From Jeotgalicoccus halotolerans (GTDB lineage: Bacteria > Bacillota > Bacilli > Staphylococcales > Salinicoccaceae): a stretch of 64,000 nucleotides of DNA. Within the stretch, counting starts at the first letter, position 1. Every line of letters starts with the position of its first letter. The stretch spans positions 205,783 to 269,782 of the forward strand of contig NZ_QUMW01000010.1 of NCBI RefSeq assembly GCF_003387165.1, given 5' to 3'. The notes beneath the pieces are model-generated. The model ran no database searches and was not told the DNA's origin. It worked only from the letters and a program-made list of their open reading frames with translations. The translations under genes were made by a program, and so were the position numbers. Below, one piece after another: positions 33,505-42,334 of this stretch.

Positions 33505-35772
33505 ATGTCGTATATACGCGTGCATGGTGCAAACCAGAATAATTTAAAAAATGTGAGTGTCGATATTCCAAAACATAAATTGACCGTTTTTACCGGACGG
33601 TCAGGTTCGGGAAAATCTTCACTCGTTTTCAGCGTACTGGCCGCAGAGTCAGAGCGTCTTCTGAATGAAACATACTCGAGCTACATTCAGCATCAGCTGA
33701 CCCAGTATGAAAAGCCGGATGTAGACAGAATCGAGAATCTTCCAGTGGCTATGGTCATTAATCAGAAAAAACTCGGCGGCAACTCGCGGTCTACTGTCGG
33801 AACAATTTCCGATATATATTCATCCGTCCGTTTATTATGGTCTCGTGTCGGTACACCATTTGTGGGGTATTCTAACGTTTTTTCATTCAATAATCCGAGC
33901 GGGATGTGCGAACGTTGCCAAGGGCTTGGTTATGTCGAAGACATTGATTTAAATGAGCTGCTCGATTTCGACAAGTCTCTGAATGAGGATGCGATTAAAT
34001 TTCCGTCATTCAGACCCGACAGCTGGAGGGGCAAGCGTTATTTATACAGCGGCCTGTTCGATAATGATAAAAAACTGAAAGATTATACAGAAGAAGAAAT
34101 GAATACATTTCTTTATACAAAACCGAGAAAAATTAAAAACCCGCCGGATAACTGGCCGCGGACTGCCAAATTTGAAGGGCTGATTCACCGCTTCAGACGT
34201 TCGTTTCTTTTGAATGATAACTTTGAAAAGAAACGTTTCTTAACGGATGTGGAACGTGTCGTGACCAGTCAGAAATGTCCTGACTGCCACGGTCAGCGTC
34301 TTAATGACAAGGTGCTGAGCTGTAAAATTAACGGGGCGAGTATTGCCGACTTTACTGCATTATCAATCGATGACGCGATTGTTTTCCTGAAAAATTTAGA
34401 TGATGAAAAAGCGAAGTTTATCGTTAAACCGCTGCTCGAACAAATGGAAGCTCTCTCTTATATCGGGTTAAATTATCTGACACTCAATCGGGAGACCCCG
34501 ACGCTGTCAGGCGGAGAGTCCCAGCGTATCAAGCTCATCCGTCACTTAAACAGTCCGTTGACTGATCTCGTTTATATTATTGATGAACCGAGTGTCGGGC
34601 TCCATCCGGAAGATATTGAAAAAATTAATGAAATTATGCGCTCTATCCGCGATAAAGGAAATACAGTGCTGATTGTCGAACATGATCCCGATGTGATTCA
34701 TATCGCTGACCATGTTATCGACATCGGACCCGGCGCCGGTCAGCACGGCGGGGAGATTATCTTTAACGGCACGTATGAAGAGCTGATGCAGACGGATACG
34801 CCGACCAGTCTCGCGCTTAATAGAACTCATCGGCTGAAAGAAAATCCGCGGCAGGCAGAATCGTTTATAAACCTGAAAAATATCACTAAAAATAATTTAA
34901 AAGATGTTTCTGTCGATATTCCGGCAGATCTCTTGTCTGTTGTAACCGGTGTAGCGGGGTCAGGTAAAAGCACTCTGATTAAAACTGGCCTTGGCAAATC
35001 GGAAGACGCGATATTTATAGATCAAAAAGCAGTACAGGCAACCAGCCGTTCCAACTTACTCACTTATATGGATTTATTTGACGAAGTGCGCACCTTTTTC
35101 AGTAAACAGACCGGTTTAAGGAAAAGCATGTTCAGCTATAATTCTGAAGGTGCATGTCCTGAATGCAACGGTAAAGGTGTGATTAAAACAGAATTGGCCT
35201 TTATGGCGGACTTTTCACAAATATGTGAGGTATGTAACGGTACGCGTTATAAAAAAGAAGTTCTTGAAGCTACAGTAAACGGCTATTCCATTGCCGATGT
35301 ACTGGCACTGACGGTGGAAGAAGCTGTTTCCTTGTTTAAAAACAATGAAAAAGTTGTATCGCGTCTGCAAAATTTAGAAGCAACAGGTCTTCAATACATG
35401 ACGCTCGGGCAGTCGCTCGACACATTGTCCGGCGGCGAAATTCAGCGTCTGAAACTCAGCCGTTATTTAGATAGTGATGCGAAAGATAAAATATTCATTT
35501 TCGATGAACCGACTACCGGTCTTCACGAAGATGATATTCCAGCTTTGCTGTCGTGTTTTGAACAATTAATAAATCAGCAGAACACCGTCATTCTGATTGA
35601 ACATAATCTGACGATGATGACCCATGCTGACTGGATTATCGATGTTGGTCCCGGTCCAGGCTTAAGAGGCGGTAAAGTACTATACAGCGGGGAACCTGAA
35701 GGCTTATTAAATGTAGAGAATTCAGTTACTAGAGAACATCTTAAAAGATATATAAAAAATTCATCTTTTTGA
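33505..35772 (+). CDS. UvrA-family ABC ATPase paralogue (UvrA2-like)
   Basis: A 755-residue protein with two ABC ATPase halves: Walker A GRSGSGKSSL (about 34) and GVAGSGKSTL, signatures LSGGESQRIKL and LSGGEIQRLKL, and Walker B IIDEPSVGLHP and FDEPTTGLH. Zinc-finger cysteine pairs are present (CERCQG, CPDCHG, CPECNG, CEVCNG). It is about 180 residues shorter than housekeeping UvrA, in line with UvrA2-type proteins that lack parts of the UvrB-binding insert. Such paralogues are linked with DNA repair or drug tolerance. The ATG follows AGAGGTG. It is a single gene. Confidence 0.92.
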   Translation: MSYIRVHGANQNNLKNVSVDIPKHKLTVFTGRSGSGKSSLVFSVLAAESERLLNETYSSYIQHQLTQYEKPDVDRIENLPVAMVINQKKLGGNSRSTVGTISDIYSSVRLLWSRVGTPFVGYSNVFSFNNPSGMCERCQGLGYVEDIDLNELLDFDKSLNEDAIKFPSFRPDSWRGKRYLYSGLFDNDKKLKDYTEEEMNTFLYTKPRKIKNPPDNWPRTAKFEGLIHRFRRSFLLNDNFEKKRFLTDVERVVTSQKCPDCHGQRLNDKVLSCKINGASIADFTALSIDDAIVFLKNLDDEKAKFIVKPLLEQMEALSYIGLNYLTLNRETPTLSGGESQRIKLIRHLNSPLTDLVYIIDEPSVGLHPEDIEKINEIMRSIRDKGNTVLIVEHDPDVIHIADHVIDIGPGAGQHGGEIIFNGTYEELMQTDTPTSLALNRTHRLKENPRQAESFINLKNITKNNLKDVSVDIPADLLSVVTGVAGSGKSTLIKTGLGKSEDAIFIDQKAVQATSRSNLLTYMDLFDEVRTFFSKQTGLRKSMFSYNSEGACPECNGKGVIKTELAFMADFSQICEVCNGTRYKKEVLEATVNGYSIADVLALTVEEAVSLFKNNEKVVSRLQNLEATGLQYMTLGQSLDTLSGGEIQRLKLSRYLDSDAKDKIFIFDEPTTGLHEDDIPALLSCFEQLINQQNTVILIEHNLTMMTHADWIIDVGPGPGLRGGKVLYSGEPEGLLNVENSVTREHLKRYIKNSSF

Positions 35773-35860
35773 GCAGAAACTTAGTATAAAAGTTTTAATT
35801 TAGTTAAGATTTAAAACTGTAACAATATCTCACTAATGCTTACTGGAGGATTTTATCTAT

Positions 35861-36985
35861 ATGAACAATAAATACAAGACTTTATTCGAGAAAGTGACAC
35901 TTAAAAATGGAGTCGAATTAAAGAATAAATTTGCGCTCGGACCTATGACACACATTTCTTCACATGATGACGGTACGGTTTCCGATACTGAAATTGAATA
36001 TATGCGCCTGCGTTCTAAAGATGTCGGTCTGTCTATTTCCGCTGCATCAAACGTAAAGGACCTCGGGAAAGCATTCCCCGGCCAGCCGTCAGTGGTCCGC
36101 GACTCGGATATAGAAGGATTAACACGTCTTGCAGATGCCATGAAAGAAAACGGCGCGAAAGCTATTCTTCAAATCCACCACGGCGGTGCTCAGGCGATTC
36201 CGCGTTTAACACCAGGAGCTGACTCTGCAGGACCGAGTTCAATGACAATGCAGAGTTTTGATGAAACAGAACCGCATGAAGTACGCGAAATTACAGAAGA
36301 GGAAATCTTAGAAACAATAAAAGCTTTTGGCGAGGCCACAAGAAGAGCCGCTGAAGCAGGATTTGACGGTGTTGAAATACATGGTGCCAACCATTATATT
36401 ATTCATCAGTTCGTTTCTCCGTATTTTAATAAGCGTACTGATAAGTGGGGCGAAGATCCTTTTCTGTTCGCAATGGAGATTGTCGACGCAGTAACAAAAG
36501 CCAAAGAGAAATATGCTGAAGATGATTTCATCATCGGCTACCGTTTCTCACCTGAAGAGAAAGAAACTCCTGGTATCCGCATGGAGACTACAAAAGAGCT
36601 GATCGGCAAGCTGGTTGAAAAACCAATTGATTATTTACACGCTTCACTAAGCGAAGTGCATTCTGAGACACGTAAAGGAAAATATAAGGATATCGAACGT
36701 ATAGAATTACTTCATCAGTGGATTGACGGCCAGATGCCGCTCATTGGAATCGGTTCAGTCTTTACTGCAGACCAGGCACTCCGTGCAATAGAAGAAGGTA
36801 ATATGGAAATGATTGCGCTCGGCAGAGTTTTACTGCTCGATTACAATTTTATCAGTAAAATTAAAGAAGGCAGAGAAGATGAAATCTTTGAATACTTTGA
36901 CCGGGACAGAGAAGATAAATACGACCTTCCTGAATTATTATGGGGGCAGCTCGACAAAGGGTTTTACCCGATGCCGAAAAAATAA
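35861..36985 (+). CDS. NADH:flavin oxidoreductase (Old Yellow Enzyme family, NamA/YqiG-like)
   Basis: A 374-residue TIM-barrel flavoenzyme that reduces activated alkenes. Motifs: LKNKFALGPMTHISSHDDG at the start, ILQIHHGGAQA, GVEIHGANHYIIHQFVSPYFN with the His/Asn ligand pair, RTDKWG and GIGSVFTADQAL followed by ALGRVLL (phosphate-binding). Everything needed for FMN binding seems present. The ATG follows GGAGG. It ends with a terminator at about 37000-37030 (ATCCCGGAC with GTCTGGGAT). It is a single gene next to the convergent membrane MutS-like gene. Confidence 0.92.
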   Translation: MNNKYKTLFEKVTLKNGVELKNKFALGPMTHISSHDDGTVSDTEIEYMRLRSKDVGLSISAASNVKDLGKAFPGQPSVVRDSDIEGLTRLADAMKENGAKAILQIHHGGAQAIPRLTPGADSAGPSSMTMQSFDETEPHEVREITEEEILETIKAFGEATRRAAEAGFDGVEIHGANHYIIHQFVSPYFNKRTDKWGEDPFLFAMEIVDAVTKAKEKYAEDDFIIGYRFSPEEKETPGIRMETTKELIGKLVEKPIDYLHASLSEVHSETRKGKYKDIERIELLHQWIDGQMPLIGIGSVFTADQALRAIEEGNMEMIALGRVLLLDYNFISKIKEGREDEIFEYFDRDREDKYDLPELLWGQLDKGFYPMPKK

Positions 36986-37107
36986 ATAAGATACAAAAAT
37001 ATCCCGGACATAAAAAGTCTGGGATGTTTTATATTTAAAACTCTTTTTATACTTCGCTTTAAGATTCCAAGATAAAAAAGCTTAAAACCCCATCATAGAG
37101 CCGTTAT

Positions 37108-37140
37108 AACACATAGCGTTATTTTGTAACGCTATGTGTT
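37108..37140. repeat. Dispersed palindromic element, copy 4
   Basis: AACACATAGCGTTA and TAACGCTATGTGTT make a perfect 14-bp stem around TTTTG. The first bases of the left arm overlap the last codons of the MutS-like gene. The core GCGTTACAAAATAACGC (opposite strand) matches the element at 27947. It could also work as a terminator for either side. Confidence 0.75.
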
Positions 37141-38754
37141 ATCTACTTTATTCCTCGATTCTTTATACACTTTCTCTGGAAATCCATATAACCTTAGTAA
37201 TTCAATAGCATTGGAGCTTGTTGCAATACCGTCTTTAAGTTTGTAATCAAATTCGATATCATCATCAAGAAGTTCCTCACTGAAATGATAGAAGTCAAAC
37301 TCGCCAATCAGTAAATCTGTTAGCTCCATATCATGTGTTGCCGCAATCAAATAAAGGTTCTCTTTCTCATGCAGATATCTTAAAAGAGCCTCACCCGCAG
37401 CTAGTCTTTCTACCGTATTAGTTCCTTTAAATATTTCATCAATAATACAGTAAACCTTTCCTTCAAAATCTTCAACTTCATCAACAATCCGCTTCAATGC
37501 TTTCACTTCACTGATAAAATAGCTGTCTCCTTCGATAACGCTGTCTGTAATTTCCATCGAAGATATTACTTTACCTGGTGTGTATTTAAATAATTCACTT
37601 GTGGAAGTGTTCAGTCCGTTACTCGTTATGACATTCACGCCGAGCGCTTTCATAAATGTTGATTTGCCCGCTGCGTTTGAGCCCGTCAGCAGAATATCAT
37701 TCGCAAACTTCAAATCATTATCTACAGCAGCCACTACAAGCGGGTGATATAGTCCTTCAGTCTGCAAATACGAAGCTTCTTCTCTTTCCGGAAGAGAGTA
37801 ATACGGCAGTGTTTCTCTCCACATTGCCAGGCTGTAATGAAGATCAAGCTCAGCTGTGTAATGCCATCCTTCTTTATAAAGCTCATGGTTTTTGTTAATC
37901 GTACGATTGAACAGATGATACAAATGATAATCTACTAAGAACATTAATTTAAAGGCAGAGAAAGCTTGAACAGCCATATTCATTTCTCCTGCGCTGTCGT
38001 CGTTAACAAAAAGAGGACTCATTAACGACAGCCGCTTCAGACCTTTACTGTTGAATTTCGAATCTAATTTACCCGCAGTAACAATAATATTGATAGCATA
38101 AAAAATATCTGTGTAATCAAACCCGGTTCCGCCTTTATGCTTATGAGATAAGTAAGCATTAATTACAAATCCTGAAAGGATAGTCAGTAAAGATATGTAA
38201 GGATTGATAAAAAATAAAAACACGCCGATAATCGGCATAAATGAAAACAGTATAAATATCGGATGATATTGTTTCACCGGCACTAATTCATACATAAACT
38301 TACTCGTGTTAGAATTTCCCGATTTCCCAAGCTTCGCTAAGCGGTATGAGATCTTTTCACGAAAGTCAGCATCGTGTTTTATTTTATGCAATAAGTCTTC
38401 ATTTATAACATTCTTTTCTGTTGAATTGCGCAGCACTGCATAGAGAAGCTCCGTTCCTATCGTTGTAAATGTATAATTTATCTTCGCCATCAATTCGCTT
38501 ATATCGAGATCATTCCAAGTTTCATCATCCACAACGTTTCTGTCAGCAGTATATTCATTTTCCATAATATTAACGAAATAGTTATGATAATGAATATAAT
38601 ATTCTGCAGTTGTCTTCAGTCTTTCCTGTCTGTACCACAGAGTCTTAACAACTTTCTTCAGTTTAAAGAACTCATATATTTTTATTACCAGGGAAATAAT
38701 TATAATTAAACTCATTACAGTGATAAAAAGATAGAGCAGTTGAATAATAATCAC
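37132..38754 (-). CDS. Membrane-anchored MutS-like ATPase
   Basis: A 540-residue protein. It starts with a strongly hydrophobic N-terminal segment (IQLLYLFITVMSLIIIISLV, residues 4-24) and has a second hydrophobic pair at about 155-190 (HPIFILFSFMPIIGVFLFFI). The C-terminal half is a MutS ATPase: Walker A LLTGSNAAGKSTFM, then SYFISEVKALKRIV, Walker B CIIDEIFKGTNTVER and AATHDMELTDLL. The mismatch-binding N-terminal domains of real MutS are missing. Such MutS-related membrane proteins occur in Bacillus and staphylococci with unknown roles. The GTG start at 38754 is uncertain because its ribosome site overlaps it. A single gene, convergent with the OYE gene. Confidence 0.82.
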   Translation of the reverse strand: MIIIQLLYLFITVMSLIIIISLVIKIYEFFKLKKVVKTLWYRQERLKTTAEYYIHYHNYFVNIMENEYTADRNVVDDETWNDLDISELMAKINYTFTTIGTELLYAVLRNSTEKNVINEDLLHKIKHDADFREKISYRLAKLGKSGNSNTSKFMYELVPVKQYHPIFILFSFMPIIGVFLFFINPYISLLTILSGFVINAYLSHKHKGGTGFDYTDIFYAINIIVTAGKLDSKFNSKGLKRLSLMSPLFVNDDSAGEMNMAVQAFSAFKLMFLVDYHLYHLFNRTINKNHELYKEGWHYTAELDLHYSLAMWRETLPYYSLPEREEASYLQTEGLYHPLVVAAVDNDLKFANDILLTGSNAAGKSTFMKALGVNVITSNGLNTSTSELFKYTPGKVISSMEITDSVIEGDSYFISEVKALKRIVDEVEDFEGKVYCIIDEIFKGTNTVERLAAGEALLRYLHEKENLYLIAATHDMELTDLLIGEFDFYHFSEELLDDDIEFDYKLKDGIATSSNAIELLRLYGFPEKVYKESRNKVDNT

Positions 38755-38952
38755 CTTTCTCTCAGATGTCTAATTAACTATTAATAATTTTATCATTAAT
38801 ATAAATATATACGAAATTATTACTGTAAAGTTATAAATCAAATAAAATATTTATAAACTGTCCAACTATTCCGGATAGTTGATTTTATATATAACCGCCG
38901 TGTTCCTTGTGATATATTAAGTTAGATATTTATAGATGAGGAGGAATTGGAC

Positions 38953-39687
38953 ATGGTGCTGTTTGGAACTATCGTAGATGCCCTGGCTATTATTTTAGGC
39001 AGCTTCATCGGTTTGTTTTGGAGAAACATTAATGAAAATATGAAATCAACCATTCTCCAGGCTTTGTCTATTACCGTACTCGTCATCGGAATTGATATGG
39101 CCCTAGAAGCCAACAGTATACTTATTATCGTTGTTGCGAGCCTGGCACTTGGTTCCATGTTGGGTGAAAAATGGGATATTGAAGATAAAATGAATCACTT
39201 CGGCATCTGGCTCGAAACAAAAACCGGAGCAACAGAAGGCGGAGCAGCTGCTGCCTTTGTTACCGCTACATTAGTGTATGTCGTCGGAGCTGTCAGTATT
39301 ATCGGTGCTCTCGACAGCGGACTCAGAAATGATCACACCGTACTGCTGACAAAAGCTTTAATCGACGGGGTGCTCGCTATTTTCCTGACATCCACCATGG
39401 GTGTTGGTATTATGTTCTCAGCCATCTCTGTCTTTCTGTTTCAGGGAGCTATCGCCTTATCAGCCTCTCAAATCAACCGCTTCATCCAGCCTGATCTGAT
39501 GGATGATATTATTATCGCGATTACAGGCACTGGCGGTGTAATGATTATTGCGATTGGGATCAGACTGCTCGGTCTGATGAATATAAGAGTCGCGAATATG
39601 CTGCCTGCGATATTATTTACAGTACTATTCGTAGTCATTCAATATTACTGGGAAACAATCAGTTTGTTCTTTGTACAGATGTTTTAG
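38953..39687 (+). CDS. DUF554-family membrane protein (YdfK/YqgA-like)
   Basis: A 244-residue protein with about seven membrane helices. The N-terminus MVLFGTIVDALAIILGSFIG and the repeats GGLFGx-type GMGLALE-like stretches fit DUF554; the centre has TLVYVVGAVSIIGALDSGLR. Transport activity has been suggested for the family without firm substrate. The ATG follows GAGGAGG; a TTG two codons earlier is too close. It is 20 bases upstream of the Nudix gene and probably co-transcribed with it. Confidence 0.85.
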   Translation: MVLFGTIVDALAIILGSFIGLFWRNINENMKSTILQALSITVLVIGIDMALEANSILIIVVASLALGSMLGEKWDIEDKMNHFGIWLETKTGATEGGAAAAFVTATLVYVVGAVSIIGALDSGLRNDHTVLLTKALIDGVLAIFLTSTMGVGIMFSAISVFLFQGAIALSASQINRFIQPDLMDDIIIAITGTGGVMIIAIGIRLLGLMNIRVANMLPAILFTVLFVVIQYYWETISLFFVQMF

Positions 39688-39707
39688 TCTACGGGGAGTG
39701 GTGCAAT

Positions 39708-40295
39708 ATGGAAAACGAACTTCTTAAGATATTTGATTCTGAAGGAACATTAAAAGGGACAGCTTCAAGGGTTGAAGTACACCAAAAAGGTCTTTGGCAT
39801 GAAACATTTCATTGCTGGTTCCTAAGTAAAGAAGACGGCAGAATCTTCATCCACTTTCAGCTTCGAAGTCCTGACAAGAAAGACTTTGCAAATATGTTAG
39901 ATATTACAGCAGCTGGACATTTAAATTCTGATGAAAACGTTAAAGATGGTGTCCGGGAAATTAAAGAAGAACTGGGTATTAGTCTTACACTAAACGATTT
40001 AATTTATACAGGTGCAGTACCGGATGAAATTATTATTGATGATTTTATCGACAGAGAACTATGCCATGTATTTATATATAAGATTCCGGAAAATACCACA
40101 CCTGATTATGTATTTATGGATGCCGAGGTATCTGATATTTTCAAAATTGAATTGCCTGTGTTTGAAAAACTGTGGTCTGAAGAATTATACTCGAGCAATA
40201 TTAAAGATAAACTGATTAGCAGAGCTAATTTTGTTCCGCATGAGAACAGCTATATAACCTTTGTCATAAATAGTATCAAACAGTATGCTCTTTAA
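39708..40295 (+). CDS. Nudix hydrolase (IPP-isomerase-like group)
   Basis: A 195-residue protein with a Nudix box AGHLNSDENVKDGVREIKEELG. Compared with the textbook Nudix box it is one residue shorter between the first Glu and the RE pair, as seen in the isopentenyl-isomerase-like group (family members end DGVRELxEELG). Upstream, HETFHCWFLSKEDGRIFIHFQ matches that group. It should hydrolyse a nucleoside diphosphate derivative; the substrate is unknown. The ATG follows ACGGGGAGTGG. It is followed at 40325 by the metN promoter. Confidence 0.85.
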   Translation: MENELLKIFDSEGTLKGTASRVEVHQKGLWHETFHCWFLSKEDGRIFIHFQLRSPDKKDFANMLDITAAGHLNSDENVKDGVREIKEELGISLTLNDLIYTGAVPDEIIIDDFIDRELCHVFIYKIPENTTPDYVFMDAEVSDIFKIELPVFEKLWSEELYSSNIKDKLISRANFVPHENSYITFVINSIKQYAL

Positions 40296-40324
40296 TTCAT
40301 CTGAAATTAATTTCAGATTCCGTC

Positions 40325-40353
40325 TTGACATTAATTCTGCTGTGTCCTATAGT
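40325..40353 (+). promoter_or_regulatory. Predicted sigma-A promoter of the metNIQ operon
   Basis: TTGACA, a 17-base spacer and TATAGT, about 30 bases before the SAM riboswitch. This is one of the best promoter matches in the window. Confidence 0.75.
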
Positions 40354-40383
40354 TAGTTTAAATTAAATAATCAAATAACTTAT

Positions 40384-40486
40384 TTTCTTATCAAGAGAGA
40401 TGGAGGGACTGGCCCTGTGAAATCTCGGCAACAGACTTAATGTACTGTGCCAAATCCTGTAGCATCATGCTAAAAGATGAGAAGAG
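40384..40486 (+). promoter_or_regulatory. SAM-I riboswitch (S-box)
   Basis: Sequence blocks TATCAAGAGAGATGGAGGGA, CTGGCCCTGTGAAATCTCGG and CAACAG, then GTGCCAAATCCTG and AAAGATGAGA are the S-box. TCTTATC and GATGAGA close P1. S-adenosylmethionine binding should favour the terminator immediately downstream. This element controls metNIQ. Except for it, the promoter and the hairpins, the 40296-40646 region holds no gene. Confidence 0.95.
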
Positions 40487-40500
40487 CGAATATACATCGG

Positions 40501-40538
40501 CCTCTTCTTATATTTTAAGAAGAGGTTATTTTCTTTTT
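40501..40538 (+). terminator. S-box terminator
   Basis: CCTCTTCTTA pairs with TAAGAAGAGG around TATTT, then a T-rich tail. A second weaker hairpin (ACACC/GGTGT, 40569-40600) followed by TATTTTTATT lies just downstream. Confidence 0.85.
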
Positions 40539-40646
40539 CAGGAATGTATATCTGGTTTTTTAAAAAAAACACCTGTTATATACTGGTGTATTTTTATTAC
40601 ATTTTTTAATTCATACTATTTAACTATGTTTAAGGGGCGTTTTTTA

Positions 40647-41675
40647 ATGATTGAGTTTATCGATGTAGATAAAACGTATCCAGGCATCGAAGCACCAGTT
40701 CATGCTCTGGATAATATTAATTTCAAAGTCGATGCCGGAGAAATATACGGTGTCGTCGGATACAGCGGCGCAGGAAAAAGTACTTTGATCCGCTGTGTCA
40801 ACCAGCTGGAAAGTGTTACAGAAGGGAAAGTTATAGTCGACGGTAAAGATTTAACTTCACTCACACCGTCAGAACTGAGAGTAATAAAAAAACGAATCGG
40901 TATGATTTTTCAGCATTTTAATCTTTTAAATTCAAAAACGATATATACGAATGTTGCTATGCCGCTAATTTTAAATAAGACACCGAAAAATGAAATCAAA
41001 GCGCGTGTTACTGAACTGCTTGATTTTGTCGGCCTGTCGGATAAAGCGTCACAGTATCCAGACCAGTTGTCCGGAGGCCAAAAGCAGCGTGTCGGTATTG
41101 CCCGGGCACTTGCAACCAATCCGTCAATTCTGCTGTGTGATGAAGCAACGTCTGCATTGGATCCGCAGACAACAGAGTCCATACTCGAACTCCTTAGAAA
41201 GATTAATAAGGAATACAATATTACAATCTTGCTGATTACTCACGAAATGTCCGTTATCCGCGATGTTTGTCATAAAGTTGCAGTAATGGAGAACGGTAAA
41301 ATTATTGAACGCGGCTCTGTCTTCGATGTTTTTTCTAACCCTGAAACAGAAACCGGCAGACGGTTTGTTAATACAGTGATGCAGACAGAGCTGCCGAATT
41401 ACGTGCAAGACCTGGTGCAGGAAAGCGACGGTCAGTATATTTACAGAATCAATTTCATTAATCAGCTCGCAGTGAAACCGTACCTATCACAAATCAGCAA
41501 GCTTTACGATTTAAATGTGAATGTGCTGTTCGGCAATATCACTGAGCTGCAGGGTATACCGTTTGGCAATTTAATCGTTCAGTTCGACGGTTCAGCCCCC
41601 GAACTCGAAAAAGCATTACTTTATTTAGAAGAAAACAATGTTCATTACAGTGAGGTGAATACATATGCTGGTTAG
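40647..41675 (+). CDS. metN: Methionine ABC transporter ATP-binding protein
   Basis: A 342-residue ABC ATPase that energises D/L-methionine uptake. Walker A GYSGAGKSTLI, signature LSGGQKQRVGIARALA and Walker B ILLCDEATSALDP are present; the last 90 residues form the methionine-sensing ACT-like/NIL domain (YRINFINQLAVKPYL through VHYSEVNTY). The ATG at 40647 sits after AGGGGCG; an in-frame ATG far upstream at 40440 would read through the riboswitch and is not used. It overlaps metI by 11 bases. Expression is governed by the SAM-I riboswitch. Confidence 0.97.
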   Translation: MIEFIDVDKTYPGIEAPVHALDNINFKVDAGEIYGVVGYSGAGKSTLIRCVNQLESVTEGKVIVDGKDLTSLTPSELRVIKKRIGMIFQHFNLLNSKTIYTNVAMPLILNKTPKNEIKARVTELLDFVGLSDKASQYPDQLSGGQKQRVGIARALATNPSILLCDEATSALDPQTTESILELLRKINKEYNITILLITHEMSVIRDVCHKVAVMENGKIIERGSVFDVFSNPETETGRRFVNTVMQTELPNYVQDLVQESDGQYIYRINFINQLAVKPYLSQISKLYDLNVNVLFGNITELQGIPFGNLIVQFDGSAPELEKALLYLEENNVHYSEVNTYAG

Positions 41676-42315
41676 CTGGAATACAATACTGGGGGCATTT
41701 TTAGAAACCGTGCAGATGGTCAGTATTTCGTTTATTTTCTCGATTATACTCGGGCTGCCGCTCGGCATTCTGTTATACGTCACTAGACCCGGTCAGATTT
41801 TAGAAAATAAAGCTGTTTTTACAATACTGAATGCAGTGATTAATGTCTTCAGATCACTGCCGTTCATCATCCTGCTTGTGGCAATAATTCCGGTTACAAA
41901 ATTTATCGTAGGAACTTCTATCGGAACCGAAGCTGCGATTGTACCGATGGTTTTCTTTGCCGGACCTTATATCTCAAGGCTCGTGGAGAGTTCTCTGCTT
42001 GAAGTCGACGAAGGAGTACTGGAAGCGGCCGATGCGATGGGAGCAACACCAATGCAGACAATTATAAAATTCGTTCTTCCGGAAGCTCTCGGTTCTCTCA
42101 TTGTAAATTTCACTATTTCCATTATAGGCCTGGTCGGTGCATCTGCCATGGCCGGCACGGTCGGAGGCGGCGGCATCGGGGACCTGGCAATCACGTACGG
42201 TTACCAAAGATTCGATACGATCACAATGCTGATTACAGTCGTCATATTAATTATTATGGTGCAGGGTCTGCAGTCAGCAGGCAACAAGCTCGCAAGAGTT
42301 GTAAGAAGAAGATAA
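41665..42315 (+). CDS. metI: Methionine ABC transporter permease
   Basis: A 216-residue permease of the MetI family with five membrane helices. The ATP-ase-contacting EAA loop appears as VLEAADAMGATPMQTIIKFVLPEAL, and the end is rich in Gly (GGGGIGDLAI). It starts within the 3' end of metN, so translation is likely coupled, and it is followed 19 bases later by metQ. Confidence 0.96.
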   Translation: MLVSWNTILGAFLETVQMVSISFIFSIILGLPLGILLYVTRPGQILENKAVFTILNAVINVFRSLPFIILLVAIIPVTKFIVGTSIGTEAAIVPMVFFAGPYISRLVESSLLEVDEGVLEAADAMGATPMQTIIKFVLPEALGSLIVNFTISIIGLVGASAMAGTVGGGGIGDLAITYGYQRFDTITMLITVVILIIMVQGLQSAGNKLARVVRRR

Positions 42316-42334
42316 TAACAGGAGGATATAAATT

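Noticed and set aside
40440..40646. Extension of metN back to an upstream ATG
   Set aside because: It would run through the SAM riboswitch and terminator; the ATG at 40647 has a proper ribosome site and matches MetN.
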